Shown piece after piece: positions 34,535 to 43,506 of a stretch of 64,000 nucleotides of DNA. A program made the translations under genes and the position numbers. Origin of the DNA: Acerihabitans arboris (GTDB taxonomy: Bacteria > Pseudomonadota > Gammaproteobacteria > Enterobacterales > Enterobacteriaceae); NCBI RefSeq assembly GCF_010131535.1, contig NZ_WUBS01000011.1, positions 147,776 through 211,775 of the forward strand, read 5' to 3'. The first letter of the stretch is position 1; each line of letters starts with the position of its first letter. Below the pieces are notes generated by a model. It saw only the letters and a program-made list of their open reading frames with translations. It made no database searches and was not told the origin of the DNA.

Positions 34535-35917
34535 ATGTTCACAGAAATTATGCGTTATATCCTCGATCTTGGTCCGACAGTCATGCTGCCTATCGTAATC
34601 ATCTTCTTCTCGATTTGCCTGAGAATGAAGGTTGGAGATGCGTTCAAATCCGGTCTCCACATAGGTATTGGTTTTGTCGGTATCGGTCTCGTTATCGGCT
34701 TGATGCTTGACTCCATTGGGCCTGCGGCTAAAGCAATGGCCGCAAACTTTCAAATTGGCCTTGAAGTCATCGACATCGGTTGGCCAGGGTCATCGCCAAT
34801 GACTTGGGCTTCACAAATTGCCCTTATCGCTATCCCTGTCGCTATCGGTGTCAATATCTTAATGCTGATAACGCGTATGACACGGGTTGTCAACGTTGAC
34901 ATATGGAACATTTGGCACATGACATTCACGGGTGCGTTGGTTCACCTGGCGACCGGGTCTTACTGGTTGGGTATCCTGGGAGTTGTGGTTCATGCAGCCT
35001 TTGCCTACAAGTTAGGGGATTGGTTTTCTCGTGATACGAGAAATTTCTTTGGCTTGGACGGCATAGCCGTTCCTCATGGCACCTCTGCCTATATGGGCCC
35101 CATTGCGGTACTGGTTGATTACATCATTGAGAAAATACCTGGCTTGCGTCGCATTCATTTGAGCGCAGATGATGTGCAAAAGCGCTTTGGTCCATTTGGC
35201 GAACCTGTCACTGTTGGATTTATCGTAGGCATTATCATCGGGTTACTCGCGCATTATGACGCAAAAGGTGTATTGCAACTGGCGGTGAAAACGGCTGCAG
35301 TTATGCTTCTGATGCCACGCGTTATTAAGCCTATCATGGACGGACTTAACCCGATCGCTAAGCACGCCCGAAAACGCCTGCAGGCAAAGTTTGCTGGCCA
35401 AGATTTTTTGATTGGTCTTGATCCTGCATTACTCCTTGGAAATACCTCGGTGATATCCGCCAGTTTGATTTTTATTCCATTAACTATTTTAATCGCCGTA
35501 TTATTGCCTGGTAATAAAGTCCTACCGTTTGGAGATCTCGCAACGATTGGTTTCTTTGTTGCTATGGCTGTAGCCGTCCATAAGGGGAATTTGTTCCGTA
35601 CTTTGATTTCCGGCATTGTTATCATGAGTATGACCCTTTGGATTGCCACGCAGACCATCGGACTACATACCCAGTTGGCTGCCAATGCTGGATCGCTTAA
35701 AGCCGGTGGAATGGTTGCATCAATGGATCAGGGTGGATCACCTATCACCTATCTGTTAATTCAATTATTGACTTGGCAAAACGTTACGGCATTGGCCGTG
35801 ATTGGCATAATTTATCTGCTAGCCGTGCTCCTGACTTGGCGGCGAGCACGTCAAGCTCCAGAAGAAACTTCAGAAACAGCAGCTAATTTACCTGAAAGTA
35901 AAATTTTGATTAAATAA
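34535..35917 (+). CDS. gatC: PTS galactitol-type EIIC permease
   Basis: This 460-aa inner-membrane permease of the PTS EIIC GatC family imports and phosphorylates galactitol. About ten to twelve membrane segments are visible, starting LGPTVMLPIVIIFFSIC. Family segments are GIGFVGIGLVIGLML, FFGLDGIAVPHGTSAYMGP and DPALLLGNTSVISASLIFIP. The substrate is galactitol by family and by the presence of gatD, but a related hexitol cannot be excluded. Confidence 0.92.
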   Translation: MFTEIMRYILDLGPTVMLPIVIIFFSICLRMKVGDAFKSGLHIGIGFVGIGLVIGLMLDSIGPAAKAMAANFQIGLEVIDIGWPGSSPMTWASQIALIAIPVAIGVNILMLITRMTRVVNVDIWNIWHMTFTGALVHLATGSYWLGILGVVVHAAFAYKLGDWFSRDTRNFFGLDGIAVPHGTSAYMGPIAVLVDYIIEKIPGLRRIHLSADDVQKRFGPFGEPVTVGFIVGIIIGLLAHYDAKGVLQLAVKTAAVMLLMPRVIKPIMDGLNPIAKHARKRLQAKFAGQDFLIGLDPALLLGNTSVISASLIFIPLTILIAVLLPGNKVLPFGDLATIGFFVAMAVAVHKGNLFRTLISGIVIMSMTLWIATQTIGLHTQLAANAGSLKAGGMVASMDQGGSPITYLLIQLLTWQNVTALAVIGIIYLLAVLLTWRRARQAPEETSETAANLPESKILIK

Positions 35918-35946
35918 TTGATGGGGGGAATACCCCCCATCTCAAT
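35915..35946 (+). terminator. Strong intercistronic hairpin between gatC and gatD
   Basis: A 9-bp GC-rich stem (35920-35928 with 35933-35941, loop AATA) extends outward through AATTGA/TCAATT. There is no T-run, so it may be an mRNA-stabilising or partial-termination structure that sets a lower level of gatD relative to gatC, rather than a full terminator. Confidence 0.5.
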
Positions 35947-35961
35947 TCGGAGTTACAAATA

Positions 35962-37011
35962 ATGAAATCTGTCGTTATAAACGCTGGGGGCAGCGTTACG
36001 CTTGAAGAAAAACCGTTGCCTCAAATTACTCATGGTGATGATGTATTGGTAGAAGTAAGTTGTTCTGGTCTATGTGGTTCAGATATTCCTAGAATATTTC
36101 ACAATGGTGCGCATTTTTATCCAATTACATTAGGTCATGAATTTAGTGGCCGGATAAAAAAGATGGGAGCAAATGTCACCGATCTTAATATTAATGATCT
36201 GGTTTCATGTGTGCCATTACAACCCTGCTTCAATTGTTCGGAGTGTCATCGGCAGTTGTGGTCCCAGTGCAAAAACTATCAGTTTATCGGTTCACGTAGT
36301 AATGGCGGCAATTGTGAATATATCGTTGTTCCATACAAAAATCTCTTCCGCTTACCAGAAGGAACAACTCCAACAGAAGGTGCATTCTTTGAACCGATGA
36401 CGGTCAGCCTTCACACAATACAATTGGCCGGGGGTTGTAAAGACAAGGAAGTAATAATTATCGGGGCAGGTACGATTGGTTTACTCGCCATGCAATGTGC
36501 AAAGGCATTAGGTGCACGGTCCGTCACTGCTATTGATATAAATCCAGAACGTCTAGAGCTTTCGAAAAAGTTAGTTGCTGATTATGTTTATAACAGTGCA
36601 GAAATGACCACGGATGTAATTAAGAGCTCTTTAGACGAGCGCCGTTTTGACCAGCTCATACTTGAAACTGCCGGAAGCCCTCAAACAGTTGAACTGGCGA
36701 TTAAAATTGCTGGGCCTCAAGCACAGATTGGTCTAATTGGCACGTTGCATCAGGATTTGAACCTCAAAAGCGACACATTTGGTTTGATCTTACGTATGGA
36801 GCTTCGTATTTTGGGGAGCTGGATGAACTATTCTGGTCAATGGCCAGGCGTTGAATGGAAGCAAGCAACACAACTATTTATGCAAGGTAAGATTGACCTG
36901 CCGTCTCTTATTGCTATCAAGGGATCTCCTCAAGAATATGTTGAGGCGGTGGATGCGCTGCAAGGTAATCCAATGAACGGAAAGATTGTTCTTGATTTTT
37001 CTCAAGAGTAA
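35962..37011 (+). CDS. gatD: Galactitol-1-phosphate 5-dehydrogenase
   Basis: This 349-aa zinc-dependent medium-chain dehydrogenase oxidises galactitol-1-phosphate to tagatose-6-phosphate with NAD. Visible are the catalytic zinc ligands CSGLCGSD and GHEFSG (about 36-66), the structural zinc cysteines in PCFNCSECHRQLWSQC (about 90-105), and the nucleotide-binding IIGAGTIGLLAMQ (about 168). It follows gatC after the hairpin and completes the uptake/oxidation part of the pathway. Confidence 0.9.
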   Translation: MKSVVINAGGSVTLEEKPLPQITHGDDVLVEVSCSGLCGSDIPRIFHNGAHFYPITLGHEFSGRIKKMGANVTDLNINDLVSCVPLQPCFNCSECHRQLWSQCKNYQFIGSRSNGGNCEYIVVPYKNLFRLPEGTTPTEGAFFEPMTVSLHTIQLAGGCKDKEVIIIGAGTIGLLAMQCAKALGARSVTAIDINPERLELSKKLVADYVYNSAEMTTDVIKSSLDERRFDQLILETAGSPQTVELAIKIAGPQAQIGLIGTLHQDLNLKSDTFGLILRMELRILGSWMNYSGQWPGVEWKQATQLFMQGKIDLPSLIAIKGSPQEYVEAVDALQGNPMNGKIVLDFSQE

Positions 37012-37485
37012 TAAGTGGAATAATAATGCAATTCATGGTGGTTCTCGATGTCAATATAGTCATAAAAATTGGTGGTTTAAAAACAGAAAATATATTGGTC
37101 AGGCTCTAACTTTCATTATGTTATATGAGCTATCAACGTATATTACAATGTGTTGATAGTAGGCTTTCTTATGCATCAAAGGCTAACATCCGACAAATAA
37201 TAACCTGATAATCCTGACATTTGAATGAGTTTAAAATCTAATTTTAGACGACGCCAGATTTGTCTAGTTTTGAGATAAAAGTTACCATAAAAATTAATGT
37301 TAATTTTTTCAGAGACGATTAACTTATTATGCATCGTAATATAATTATCATAGTTGTCTAAACCATTTGCGCTGCATCAATAAAAATAAGGCGGAATTAT
37401 TTATTGATAAAATACATTCTTCTGATTCATATTCAATTATTTAACAGCTGAATGAAATAGAAATTTTCCCTAATAGGTGGAGAAA
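37012..37485. other. AT-rich spacer between gatD and tagatose kinase gene
   Basis: About 470 bp, strongly AT-rich, with no convincing gene. Its length suggests that the two downstream genes have their own promoter or were added separately to the gat operon. Confidence 0.5.
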
Positions 37486-38433
37486 ATGATACTTACAGTA
37501 ACAATGAATCCCTCTGTAGATATTTCTTATCCATTAGAAATCCTAAAGATCAACTCAGTCAATCGGATAGCTAATGTTAGAAAAGAGGCCGGAGGAAAGG
37601 GGCTCAATGTAACGAGAGTGATAAAGCAAGCTCAGGAAGAGGTAATAGCAACTGGTCTTATAGGTGGTGTTTTAGGTGATTATATAGTTAAAAGGCTGGA
37701 TGCTATTAACATAAAACATCAGTTTTTCGATATAGCGCAGGAATCAAGAAATTGCATTGCAATACTACATGAAGGGAATCAAACTGAAATCCTTGAGCAA
37801 GGGCCTACTATTTCTGTAGAAGAGGGGACTGCCTTTATAAGTAAATTTTCAGTTCTAACGGACATTGCCAAGGTCATTACCATTTCGGGCAGCCTTCCAT
37901 CCGGGCTAGAAAAGGATTTTTATAGGAAGTTGATTGATATCTCCAATAAAAAAAACAAGAAAGTACTACTTGATTGTTCTGGTAAATGTCTAGAAATAGC
38001 AACAAGTGGACCATGGCTTCCGTATCTAATAAAACCAAACAAAGAAGAAATAGAACAACTCACGGGAATGTCTTTAGATACTGGTTCAATAAAAAGTTTT
38101 GTAGAAATGATTGACACTCATAAAAGTTTGTACGAGATTCCTTGGATTGTTGTTTCACTTGGTAAGGAAGGCGCCTTTGCAAAAGTTGGCGGCCATTATT
38201 TTGCTGTGGCGATTCCAAAAATTAAGGTAATTAATCCTGTTGGTTCAGGTGATGCCACAGTTGCAGGTTTAGCAATTGGCATTAATAACATTGAAACGCC
38301 GGAAAATACTTTAAAAAGAGCCATGGCATTTGGAATTTTGAATGCAATGGAGGCTAAAACAGGTTATATCAATATGATTAAATACACGGATATTTTTAGT
38401 CAAGTAAAGGTTTACCCATATTTCACAAGATAA
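37486..38433 (+). CDS. lacC: Tagatose-6-phosphate kinase (LacC-like, PfkB family)
   Basis: This 315-aa sugar kinase is of the PfkB/LacC/FruK group. It starts [17 protein letters not shown], has [14 protein letters not shown] (about 36-50) and the catalytic anion-hole motif [13 protein letters not shown] (about 248). Next to lacD and gatD the likely reaction is tagatose-6-P to tagatose-1,6-bisphosphate; 1-phosphofructokinase is the alternative. The gene is markedly AT-rich with lysine-rich codons, and the protein resembles those of Firmicutes. ATG 37486 is preferred over GTG 37477 because AGGTGGAG precedes it. Confidence 0.85.
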   Translation: MILTVTMNPSVDISYPLEILKINSVNRIANVRKEAGGKGLNVTRVIKQAQEEVIATGLIGGVLGDYIVKRLDAINIKHQFFDIAQESRNCIAILHEGNQTEILEQGPTISVEEGTAFISKFSVLTDIAKVITISGSLPSGLEKDFYRKLIDISNKKNKKVLLDCSGKCLEIATSGPWLPYLIKPNKEEIEQLTGMSLDTGSIKSFVEMIDTHKSLYEIPWIVVSLGKEGAFAKVGGHYFAVAIPKIKVINPVGSGDATVAGLAIGINNIETPENTLKRAMAFGILNAMEAKTGYINMIKYTDIFSQVKVYPYFTR

Positions 38434-38471
38434 CATTATATATACTCCTTAAGCAAAGAGGAATAATAAAC

Positions 38472-39458
38472 ATGACCAAATTAAGTGAACAAAAAAAGAA
38501 AGCTATGCTGAGACTATCGAACGAATCAGGCATTATAGCCGCATTGGCAATAGACCAGCGTGGTGCATTAAAAAAAATGATCGGCGTTTTCAAGCCGCAA
38601 GGTGCTGAAGATAAAGACATTATCGATTTCAAAACTTTAGTATCAAAAGAACTTACTCCTTATGCTTCCTCTATTCTTCTTGACCCAGAATATGGTTTGC
38701 CTGCAGCTGCTGCCAGGGACAGCGATGCAGGTCTACTATTGGCATACGAAAAAACAGGTTATGATGCCAGTAAGCAAGGGCGCCTTCCAGATTTGCTGAA
38801 TATATGGTCTGCCAAACGTTTGAAGGAAGCCGGTGCAGATGCAGTCAAGTTTTTACTTTATTATGATATCGATGAAAGCCAGAAAATTAATGACCAAAAA
38901 CATGCTTTTATTGAACGTTTGGGATCTGAGTGTACTGCTGAAGATATTCCATTTTATCTCGAGTTAATATCGTATGATGCCTTAAATGCAGACACAAGTA
39001 GTAAAGCATATGCAAAAGTGAAGCCTCATAAAGTCAATGAAATGATAAAAGAATTTTCAAAGTCACAGTACGGTGTAGATGTACTAAAAGTTGAAGTTCC
39101 GGTTAATATGAATTTTGTTGAAGGATATACGGAAGATAATGATTTGGTTTATACAAAATCAGAAGCTGAAAAATATTTCAAAGAACAATCTGAATCAACG
39201 CGATTACCTTTCATCTTTTTAAGTGCTGGAGTAAGTGCCGATCTTTTTCAGCAGACTCTTCGTTTTGCAAAAACCTCTGGTTCAACTTTCAACGGTGTAC
39301 TGTGTGGACGAGCTACGTGGGCTAAAGCGGTCGAGCCGGCAATCACAAAGGGAGAAGAAGCTGCTAGAGAATGGTTGCAGACACAAGGCAAGAAGAACAT
39401 TAATGAACTTAATGAGGTTTTAAAAGAAACTGCATCTTCTTGGTTTGATAAGGTATAG
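38472..39458 (+). CDS. lacD: Class I tagatose-1,6-bisphosphate aldolase (LacD-like)
   Basis: This 328-aa aldolase cleaves tagatose-1,6-bisphosphate to dihydroxyacetone phosphate and glyceraldehyde-3-phosphate. The family pattern is clear: [16 protein letters not shown] (about 21-36), [15 protein letters not shown], and [16 protein letters not shown] with the probable Schiff-base Lys near 205. The C-terminal [19 protein letters not shown] is also typical. As a class I enzyme it does not need GatZ. It is 38 bp after lacC and AT-rich like it. LacD enzymes are best known from Gram-positive lactose/tagatose pathways. Confidence 0.9.
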   Translation: MTKLSEQKKKAMLRLSNESGIIAALAIDQRGALKKMIGVFKPQGAEDKDIIDFKTLVSKELTPYASSILLDPEYGLPAAAARDSDAGLLLAYEKTGYDASKQGRLPDLLNIWSAKRLKEAGADAVKFLLYYDIDESQKINDQKHAFIERLGSECTAEDIPFYLELISYDALNADTSSKAYAKVKPHKVNEMIKEFSKSQYGVDVLKVEVPVNMNFVEGYTEDNDLVYTKSEAEKYFKEQSESTRLPFIFLSAGVSADLFQQTLRFAKTSGSTFNGVLCGRATWAKAVEPAITKGEEAAREWLQTQGKKNINELNEVLKETASSWFDKV

Positions 39459-39482
39459 CCTCATATTCGCAAGATAGCTCTG

Positions 39483-39507
39483 ACGGTCTTCTAGATTTGA
39501 AGGCCGT
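39483..39507 (+). terminator. Probable terminator after lacD
   Basis: A 9-bp stem with one G-U pair (39483-39491 with 39499-39507, 7-nt loop) follows the lacD stop by 24 nt. The T-rich stretch comes only about 20 nt later, so efficiency is uncertain. Confidence 0.5.
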
Positions 39508-39814
39508 TGTAATTCAGCCTCGTTATTTTTGATCTCCTCCAGAAAAATTTTCTGATCAGAATATGAGACAAGTTAAAACCGTGATGAATGGTTTGACCAA
39601 ATAATTGGACGGGAACAGAAAATATCTTAACTATTAACTATAGAGAATTATGAAAAGTGCGCATTACAAAACAGCCAGCAACTTGTTGACATCGAAATGT
39701 ATCACACAGTCTGATTATAATTTTAACTAGCATAAGTTTGCAGTTACCGCAAGTAACAAACTCAACTTCAGATTATATCATAGGATATTCAACCATGTAA
39801 AAAGAGATAATATT
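39508..39814. other. AT-rich spacer after catabolic island
   Basis: About 300 bp with no convincing gene. A short palindrome CAGAAAA/TTTTCTG lies near 39541-39555. It probably holds the promoter of the next gene. Confidence 0.4.
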
Positions 39815-40717
39815 ATGCAAAAAAACAATATGCCAGAATGGGTTACGATACAAGAGGCCGTTGGATTAGCGAATGAACTAACGAGCACAAAATTAAAAAA
39901 CAGAGACATATATCGCCACGCCTTATATGGAAGCATTTATCTTTCAATCTATTTTCAGTCCCCGATAGTTTTACAAAAAGTTCGAATGTCAGACCATAAA
40001 GTGAAATTTAGGTCGGCAAAAAATTCATTTATCCACCGACTTTGTTTTCTTGACAAAAACTGTTTTCTAAGTGAGCGGAATTTAATCGTCAGTACTAAAG
40101 GTGAATATATCTCCCCTGCTCAGCAGATTATTGACACAATGTTGACAGGGTATGAATATGTTTTAGTTCAGCGTTTACTCGCTCGTTCCCTTAGCATACC
40201 ACTACCCATAACCGGAGCAAATGATATAAATTACGGCATTTCAGTCATCCAATCTGGAGAAATGTTTCAGGTTTTCGAAAAGCTTACATGGCAGGAAAGA
40301 ATAAAACAGCAAGTCCTAAGATTGCCTAAAAATATCTCATCTGGTATTTATAAAAAAAATTCACTACATGGAGTGTATGATTATAACCAAAAAGGCTATT
40401 TTCCTATTCATGACTTACCGAAGGACTCTTGTTTTGTCATCCGGTATGCGGAACTTGAGAAATTACTGAATATGCCCACAATAGGTAAGATCAGCCCTAT
40501 ATCCGCAACACGGATATCCTCACCTTTATCGCGCTTGTTCTGGCTTGCATGCAAACATAATGAAGCTATAAGCCCGTTAATCAGACAACCTTATAAGCTG
40601 CTTTCCATTTTCGAGCAATGGGCATCTGACGAGGGCATTACCGATCGGTTGAGCGGCGACACACTGAAAACCGCACTTAAGCGCGGCTCACCCACTTCCG
40701 TTTCGGCATCAAATTAA
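39815..40717 (+). CDS. Hypothetical ICE protein with HTH-like N-terminus
   Basis: This 300-aa soluble protein is not a family I can name. The N-terminus (EWVTIQEAVGLANELTSTKLKNRDIYRHALYGSIYLSIYF, about 8-47) looks like an excisionase/MerR-like DNA-binding segment, and the C-terminus (LLSIFEQWASDEGITDRLSGDTLKTALKRG) is helical. It lies just upstream of the AlpA gene, as similar proteins do on other enterobacterial elements, so a regulatory role for element 2 is plausible. The 142-bp gap to AlpA has a CCCGTAATACGGG palindrome near 40767. Confidence 0.7.
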   Translation: MQKNNMPEWVTIQEAVGLANELTSTKLKNRDIYRHALYGSIYLSIYFQSPIVLQKVRMSDHKVKFRSAKNSFIHRLCFLDKNCFLSERNLIVSTKGEYISPAQQIIDTMLTGYEYVLVQRLLARSLSIPLPITGANDINYGISVIQSGEMFQVFEKLTWQERIKQQVLRLPKNISSGIYKKNSLHGVYDYNQKGYFPIHDLPKDSCFVIRYAELEKLLNMPTIGKISPISATRISSPLSRLFWLACKHNEAISPLIRQPYKLLSIFEQWASDEGITDRLSGDTLKTALKRGSPTSVSASN

Positions 40718-40859
40718 AATGGCATTTCCCCATTCGTTCTGAAAGTCCGTATTAAGTACTCTAAAACCCGTAATACGGGCTTATCAACTTTCTCTCCGCC
40801 CTTGTCTGTGTTTTTTTGTTCTCTCCGATCATATCCCATTTCTGCCATAGGAGGAAACC

Positions 40860-41045
40860 GTGACATCTCATCAGTTATTACGTCTAAAGCAGGTTGAAGA
40901 AAAAACCGGTCTGAAACGCTCACAGATCTACCTGTATATGAACAACGGCATCTTTCCCCGTTCAATTAAAATTGGCCCGGTCAGTGTAGCCTGGCTCGAA
41001 TCTGAGATTGATGAATGGATTAACCTGAAATTGACCAACCGCTGA
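40860..41045 (+). CDS. alpA: AlpA-family transcription regulator / excisionase
   Basis: This 61-aa winged-helix protein is of the AlpA/excisionase family: LLRLKQVEEKTGLKRSQIYLYMNNGIFPRSIKIGP followed by VAWLESEIDEWINLKL. Such proteins activate or direct excision by P4-type integrases. The start is a GTG with AGGAGG 5 nt upstream, a very good site. It is the first gene of the regulatory block of element 2. Confidence 0.9.
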   Translation: MTSHQLLRLKQVEEKTGLKRSQIYLYMNNGIFPRSIKIGPVSVAWLESEIDEWINLKLTNR

Positions 41046-41067
41046 AACCGTTTGAGAGAGAATGATT

Positions 41068-41295
41068 ATGAAAGGTAATCACGGCACACTTTTGCCTGTC
41101 AGTCCGAACCCGCAAATGGTTTTTGAGTTTAACTCCGAAATCATCCGTAAGGCTGATGGCGGTGAAATCAGGGCATTAATCAAAAACCGCGGGTCTGTTT
41201 ATCCTGCGAAAAAATTCCTACGTACTAGTGAATCCCATTGGATCACCCGTTTGCGGCAACTTCACGAAAAACAGGGGGAGGAGGCGCCATTATGA
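41068..41295 (+). CDS. Small hypothetical protein upstream of DUF2857 gene
   Basis: This 75-aa basic protein contains FEFNSEIIRKADGGEIRALIKNRG and SESHWITRLRQLHEKQGEE. No family is recognised. It overlaps the start of the DUF2857 gene by 4 nt (ATGA), and a ribosome site for that gene (GGAGG) is in its end, so it is likely real. The start may be the ATG at 41068 or 41062. Confidence 0.65.
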   Translation: MKGNHGTLLPVSPNPQMVFEFNSEIIRKADGGEIRALIKNRGSVYPAKKFLRTSESHWITRLRQLHEKQGEEAPL

Positions 41296-41876
41296 TCCCA
41301 TCCCTGAATTACGCCGTATTAACCGACGCCCTGCATGCCCTTAAGGAAGGCAACATTCGTCACTGCGAAGCGCTGGGTTTCACTTTCGACGAAATGAACG
41401 CCCTCAATCAGCTGTCACTGGATGAGCTGTTTATCATCAGCCGGGCATCAGCGCAGTTTATGGCTGTCACTGTCCATCATGACGCTTTACACCAGATCCT
41501 GGCATTGTCGCGTCAGGAAGTTCAGCGCCAGCAACAGATTAACCGGGCCATGGCGCTGGGCGGTTCGATTGCGCTGCTGAACCAGTATTTTGGCCTCACC
41601 TCCAATGAAGTCTGTATCCGTCGCCGGTTGCTGGGGATCATTATCCCTCATGGCCGGACGCCCATACCAGATGAAGAGACCGATGCCGAGATCTGGCGAC
41701 GATGGCAGAAACGCCATCCGGGAAATATCGCATCGCTCGACGCGCTGGATGTCATGATGCAGATCACTGAAGAGTTGTCCTCACCGCAGGATGGTCCGTC
41801 CCTCACCGCTATCTGTAACCGTATCACGCTTTGCGAAAAAGAAGCGTCGGACAGGAGGGCATCGCATGCCGGATGA
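41292..41876 (+). CDS. DUF2857 family regulator, paralogue of the ICE 1 gene
   Basis: This 194-aa protein clearly resembles the 193-aa protein at 23312-23893: GNIRHCEALGFTFDEMNAL, MALGGSIALLNQYFGLTSNEVCIRRRLLGI and IPDEETDAEIWRRW align with the same parts there. It is probably a transcription regulator of element 2. The ATG at 41292 is chosen because of the upstream GGAGG; 18 more in-frame codons exist upstream. It is followed by a TraR-like gene with an 11-nt overlap. Confidence 0.85.
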   Translation: MIPSLNYAVLTDALHALKEGNIRHCEALGFTFDEMNALNQLSLDELFIISRASAQFMAVTVHHDALHQILALSRQEVQRQQQINRAMALGGSIALLNQYFGLTSNEVCIRRRLLGIIIPHGRTPIPDEETDAEIWRRWQKRHPGNIASLDALDVMMQITEELSSPQDGPSLTAICNRITLCEKEASDRRASHAG

Positions 41877-42075
41877 AATCGATCGCGATCAGGAATTTAA
41901 TGAACAGCGTCTGGAGGACATGATTGAACAGAACCGTTTCAAATCAACTGCAACGCCATCATTGCCCTACTGTCGCCTGTGTGGTAAGTCCATTCCCGAT
42001 AAGCGGCGTCAGACTTTGCCGGGCGTGACAACCTGTATTGAATGCCAGACAGTACTCGAACGCCGTCAACGCTGA
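41866..42075 (+). CDS. TraR/DksA-like zinc-finger protein, second copy
   Basis: This 69-aa protein has the C4 finger LPYCRLCGKSIPDKRRQTLPGVTTCIECQ, like the 83-aa protein at 24723-24974. It may modulate RNA polymerase at element promoters. The ATG at 41866 has AGGAGG 8 nt upstream inside the DUF2857 gene. A strong terminator follows 15 nt later. Confidence 0.85.
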   Translation: MPDEIDRDQEFNEQRLEDMIEQNRFKSTATPSLPYCRLCGKSIPDKRRQTLPGVTTCIECQTVLERRQR

Positions 42076-42089
42076 GAATACGACGCCTT

Positions 42090-42125
42090 GCGTGCGGAGC
42101 GATATTCTTATCCGCACGCTTTTTA
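42090..42125 (+). terminator. Rho-independent terminator after regulatory block
   Basis: A perfect 9-bp stem GCGTGCGGA/TCCGCACGC (42090-42098 and 42111-42119) is followed directly by TTTTT. It ends the alpA-DUF2857-TraR-like operon. Confidence 0.92.
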
Positions 42126-42518
42126 TTATCTGCCTAAATTACCATACCTGTTTTCATTGATTTAAATACAAATAAATCCGCCAGAATATTTCAGACAACC
42201 CCTTCACTCAAGTATTAAATCAAATCCAAACACCATTAATTTCCCGCTGTTTTTCTTTTTATTTTCCCGTTTGATTTTATTGTTACCCACCTGAATCAGA
42301 AAGCGCACCCTGACCACGCCATCATTCGCTGGCAGGCCTTATGGACGTTTATTCGTCCGGGCCGGGTATTCGCTCTTTGACAACATGGGTCGGGCTGTCA
42401 CGTAACCACAATTCAGGGTGCCGCTGAATGTCCTCGCTGACCCGTTGAAATCGGAATGCAGGATCGGGATGTGATTCACTTATTTAATCCACGGCTGTTT
42501 TCATTCAAGGAAAATGAG
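42126..42518 (+). promoter_or_regulatory. Leader/promoter region of the transfer operon
   Basis: This 390-bp stretch has no convincing gene. Its first half is AT-rich; the second half has a GGCC...GGACG/CGTCC...GGGCC hairpin (42335-42363), then CGCTCTTTGACAAC (about 42371-42384), which contains a -35-like TTGACA. I see no good -10 box at the right distance. The region probably drives the virB operon and may form a structured leader. Confidence 0.45.
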
Positions 42519-42740
42519 ATGCGAAAACCCACTTATAACGTGTATGTCACACAGGAAAGCCAACCTGATCCACTGGGTGAAAAAACCACGTACTGGACAA
42601 AAGTCGGCGTGGCGTTTGCTCATAACGGCAAACCCGGTCTTAACATTGTGCTGACGCCCGGTATCGCCGTTTCCGGCAAGCTGGTCCTCCTTGAGCCCAG
42701 AGACGATAGCGATACACCGCAGGAAATTCAGCCCGGCTAA
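42519..42740 (+). CDS. Small hypothetical protein at the start of the transfer region
   Basis: This 73-aa protein starts MRKPTYNVYVTQESQPDP and continues with GEKTTYWTKVGVAFAHNGKPGLNIVLTPG split by short loops; the beta-strand pattern is clear. The C-terminus is acidic. I know similar small proteins from plasmid and ICE transfer regions but not their function. AAGGA lies 7 nt before the ATG at 42519; an in-frame start at 42456 lacks one. Confidence 0.7.
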   Translation: MRKPTYNVYVTQESQPDPLGEKTTYWTKVGVAFAHNGKPGLNIVLTPGIAVSGKLVLLEPRDDSDTPQEIQPG

Positions 42741-42816
42741 CACCGGAACAGGATCACCCCACATCCCTACGTTTTTCTTCCTTCACCCGGCATTGCACAT
42801 CAGATAGCTGTGCACT

Positions 42817-43506
42817 TTGCCTGGCTTTTTTTACCGAGGCCACCATGCTTTACCCACTGCCTTTCTGGCGGCGGCCATGCAGTGCGCCGCCAGCGTTCAT
42901 CCGTCCACGTCGTTCGATGTCGCCCGCGTCGAATCAGGTTTTAACCCTTACGCCATCGCTGAAATTGTGCCGAAGAATGAGCGCCTCCACGGCCGCAAAG
43001 GCGTTATTTCTCACCAGCCCGATAACAGGGCAGACGCTCTTCGCGTCGTCAAACGGCTGGCGGCACAGGGCCGCCGCTATTCGGTCGGGTTGATGCAATT
43101 CACCAGCACCAATTTCCGCCATTACGGCGTGACCGCCGGTGACCTGCTTGACCCCTGCACCAATCTTTCCGTCTTTGAGCGCATCCTCACCGACTGTTAC
43201 CGGCGGGGCGGCTCTCTGAAACGCGCGCTCAGTTGCTACTACTCCGGCAATTTCGATACCGGCCAACAGCCGGAGTCTGCCTTTAACCAGTCCAGCTATG
43301 TGCAGCGTATCGGCTACGTCGTCCCGTCGACACAGGAAGATAAACCACGCCATGCCGCCGTAAAAGCGGGGCCGGAGATGCGTTATCCCGCCACCGTCCT
43401 GCGCGGTGACATGGCCGATACAACCCCGTCGATTCTGACTTCCCTGCGCTACCCCAACGCCGTTATTCGCGGCGATTTACTCGTCCCTGCTCTAGAGGAG
43501 AAATGA
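42817..43506 (+). CDS. virB1: VirB1-like lytic transglycosylase, start probably frameshifted
   Basis: The SLT domain is intact: SFDVARVESGFNPYAI has the catalytic Glu, YSVGLMQFTSTNF the GLMQ motif and LSCYYSGNF the late motif. It opens peptidoglycan for the secretion channel. The start is abnormal: the only good ATG with a ribosome site (42845, after CGAGGCC) is in another frame, and adding one base after it would restore MLxPTAFLAAAMQCAASVHP, which looks like a normal VirB1 N-terminus. In the present sequence translation would need a TTG at 42817 or a late ATG at 42877. Confidence 0.75.
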   Translation: MPGFFYRGHHALPTAFLAAAMQCAASVHPSTSFDVARVESGFNPYAIAEIVPKNERLHGRKGVISHQPDNRADALRVVKRLAAQGRRYSVGLMQFTSTNFRHYGVTAGDLLDPCTNLSVFERILTDCYRRGGSLKRALSCYYSGNFDTGQQPESAFNQSSYVQRIGYVVPSTQEDKPRHAAVKAGPEMRYPATVLRGDMADTTPSILTSLRYPNAVIRGDLLVPALEEK

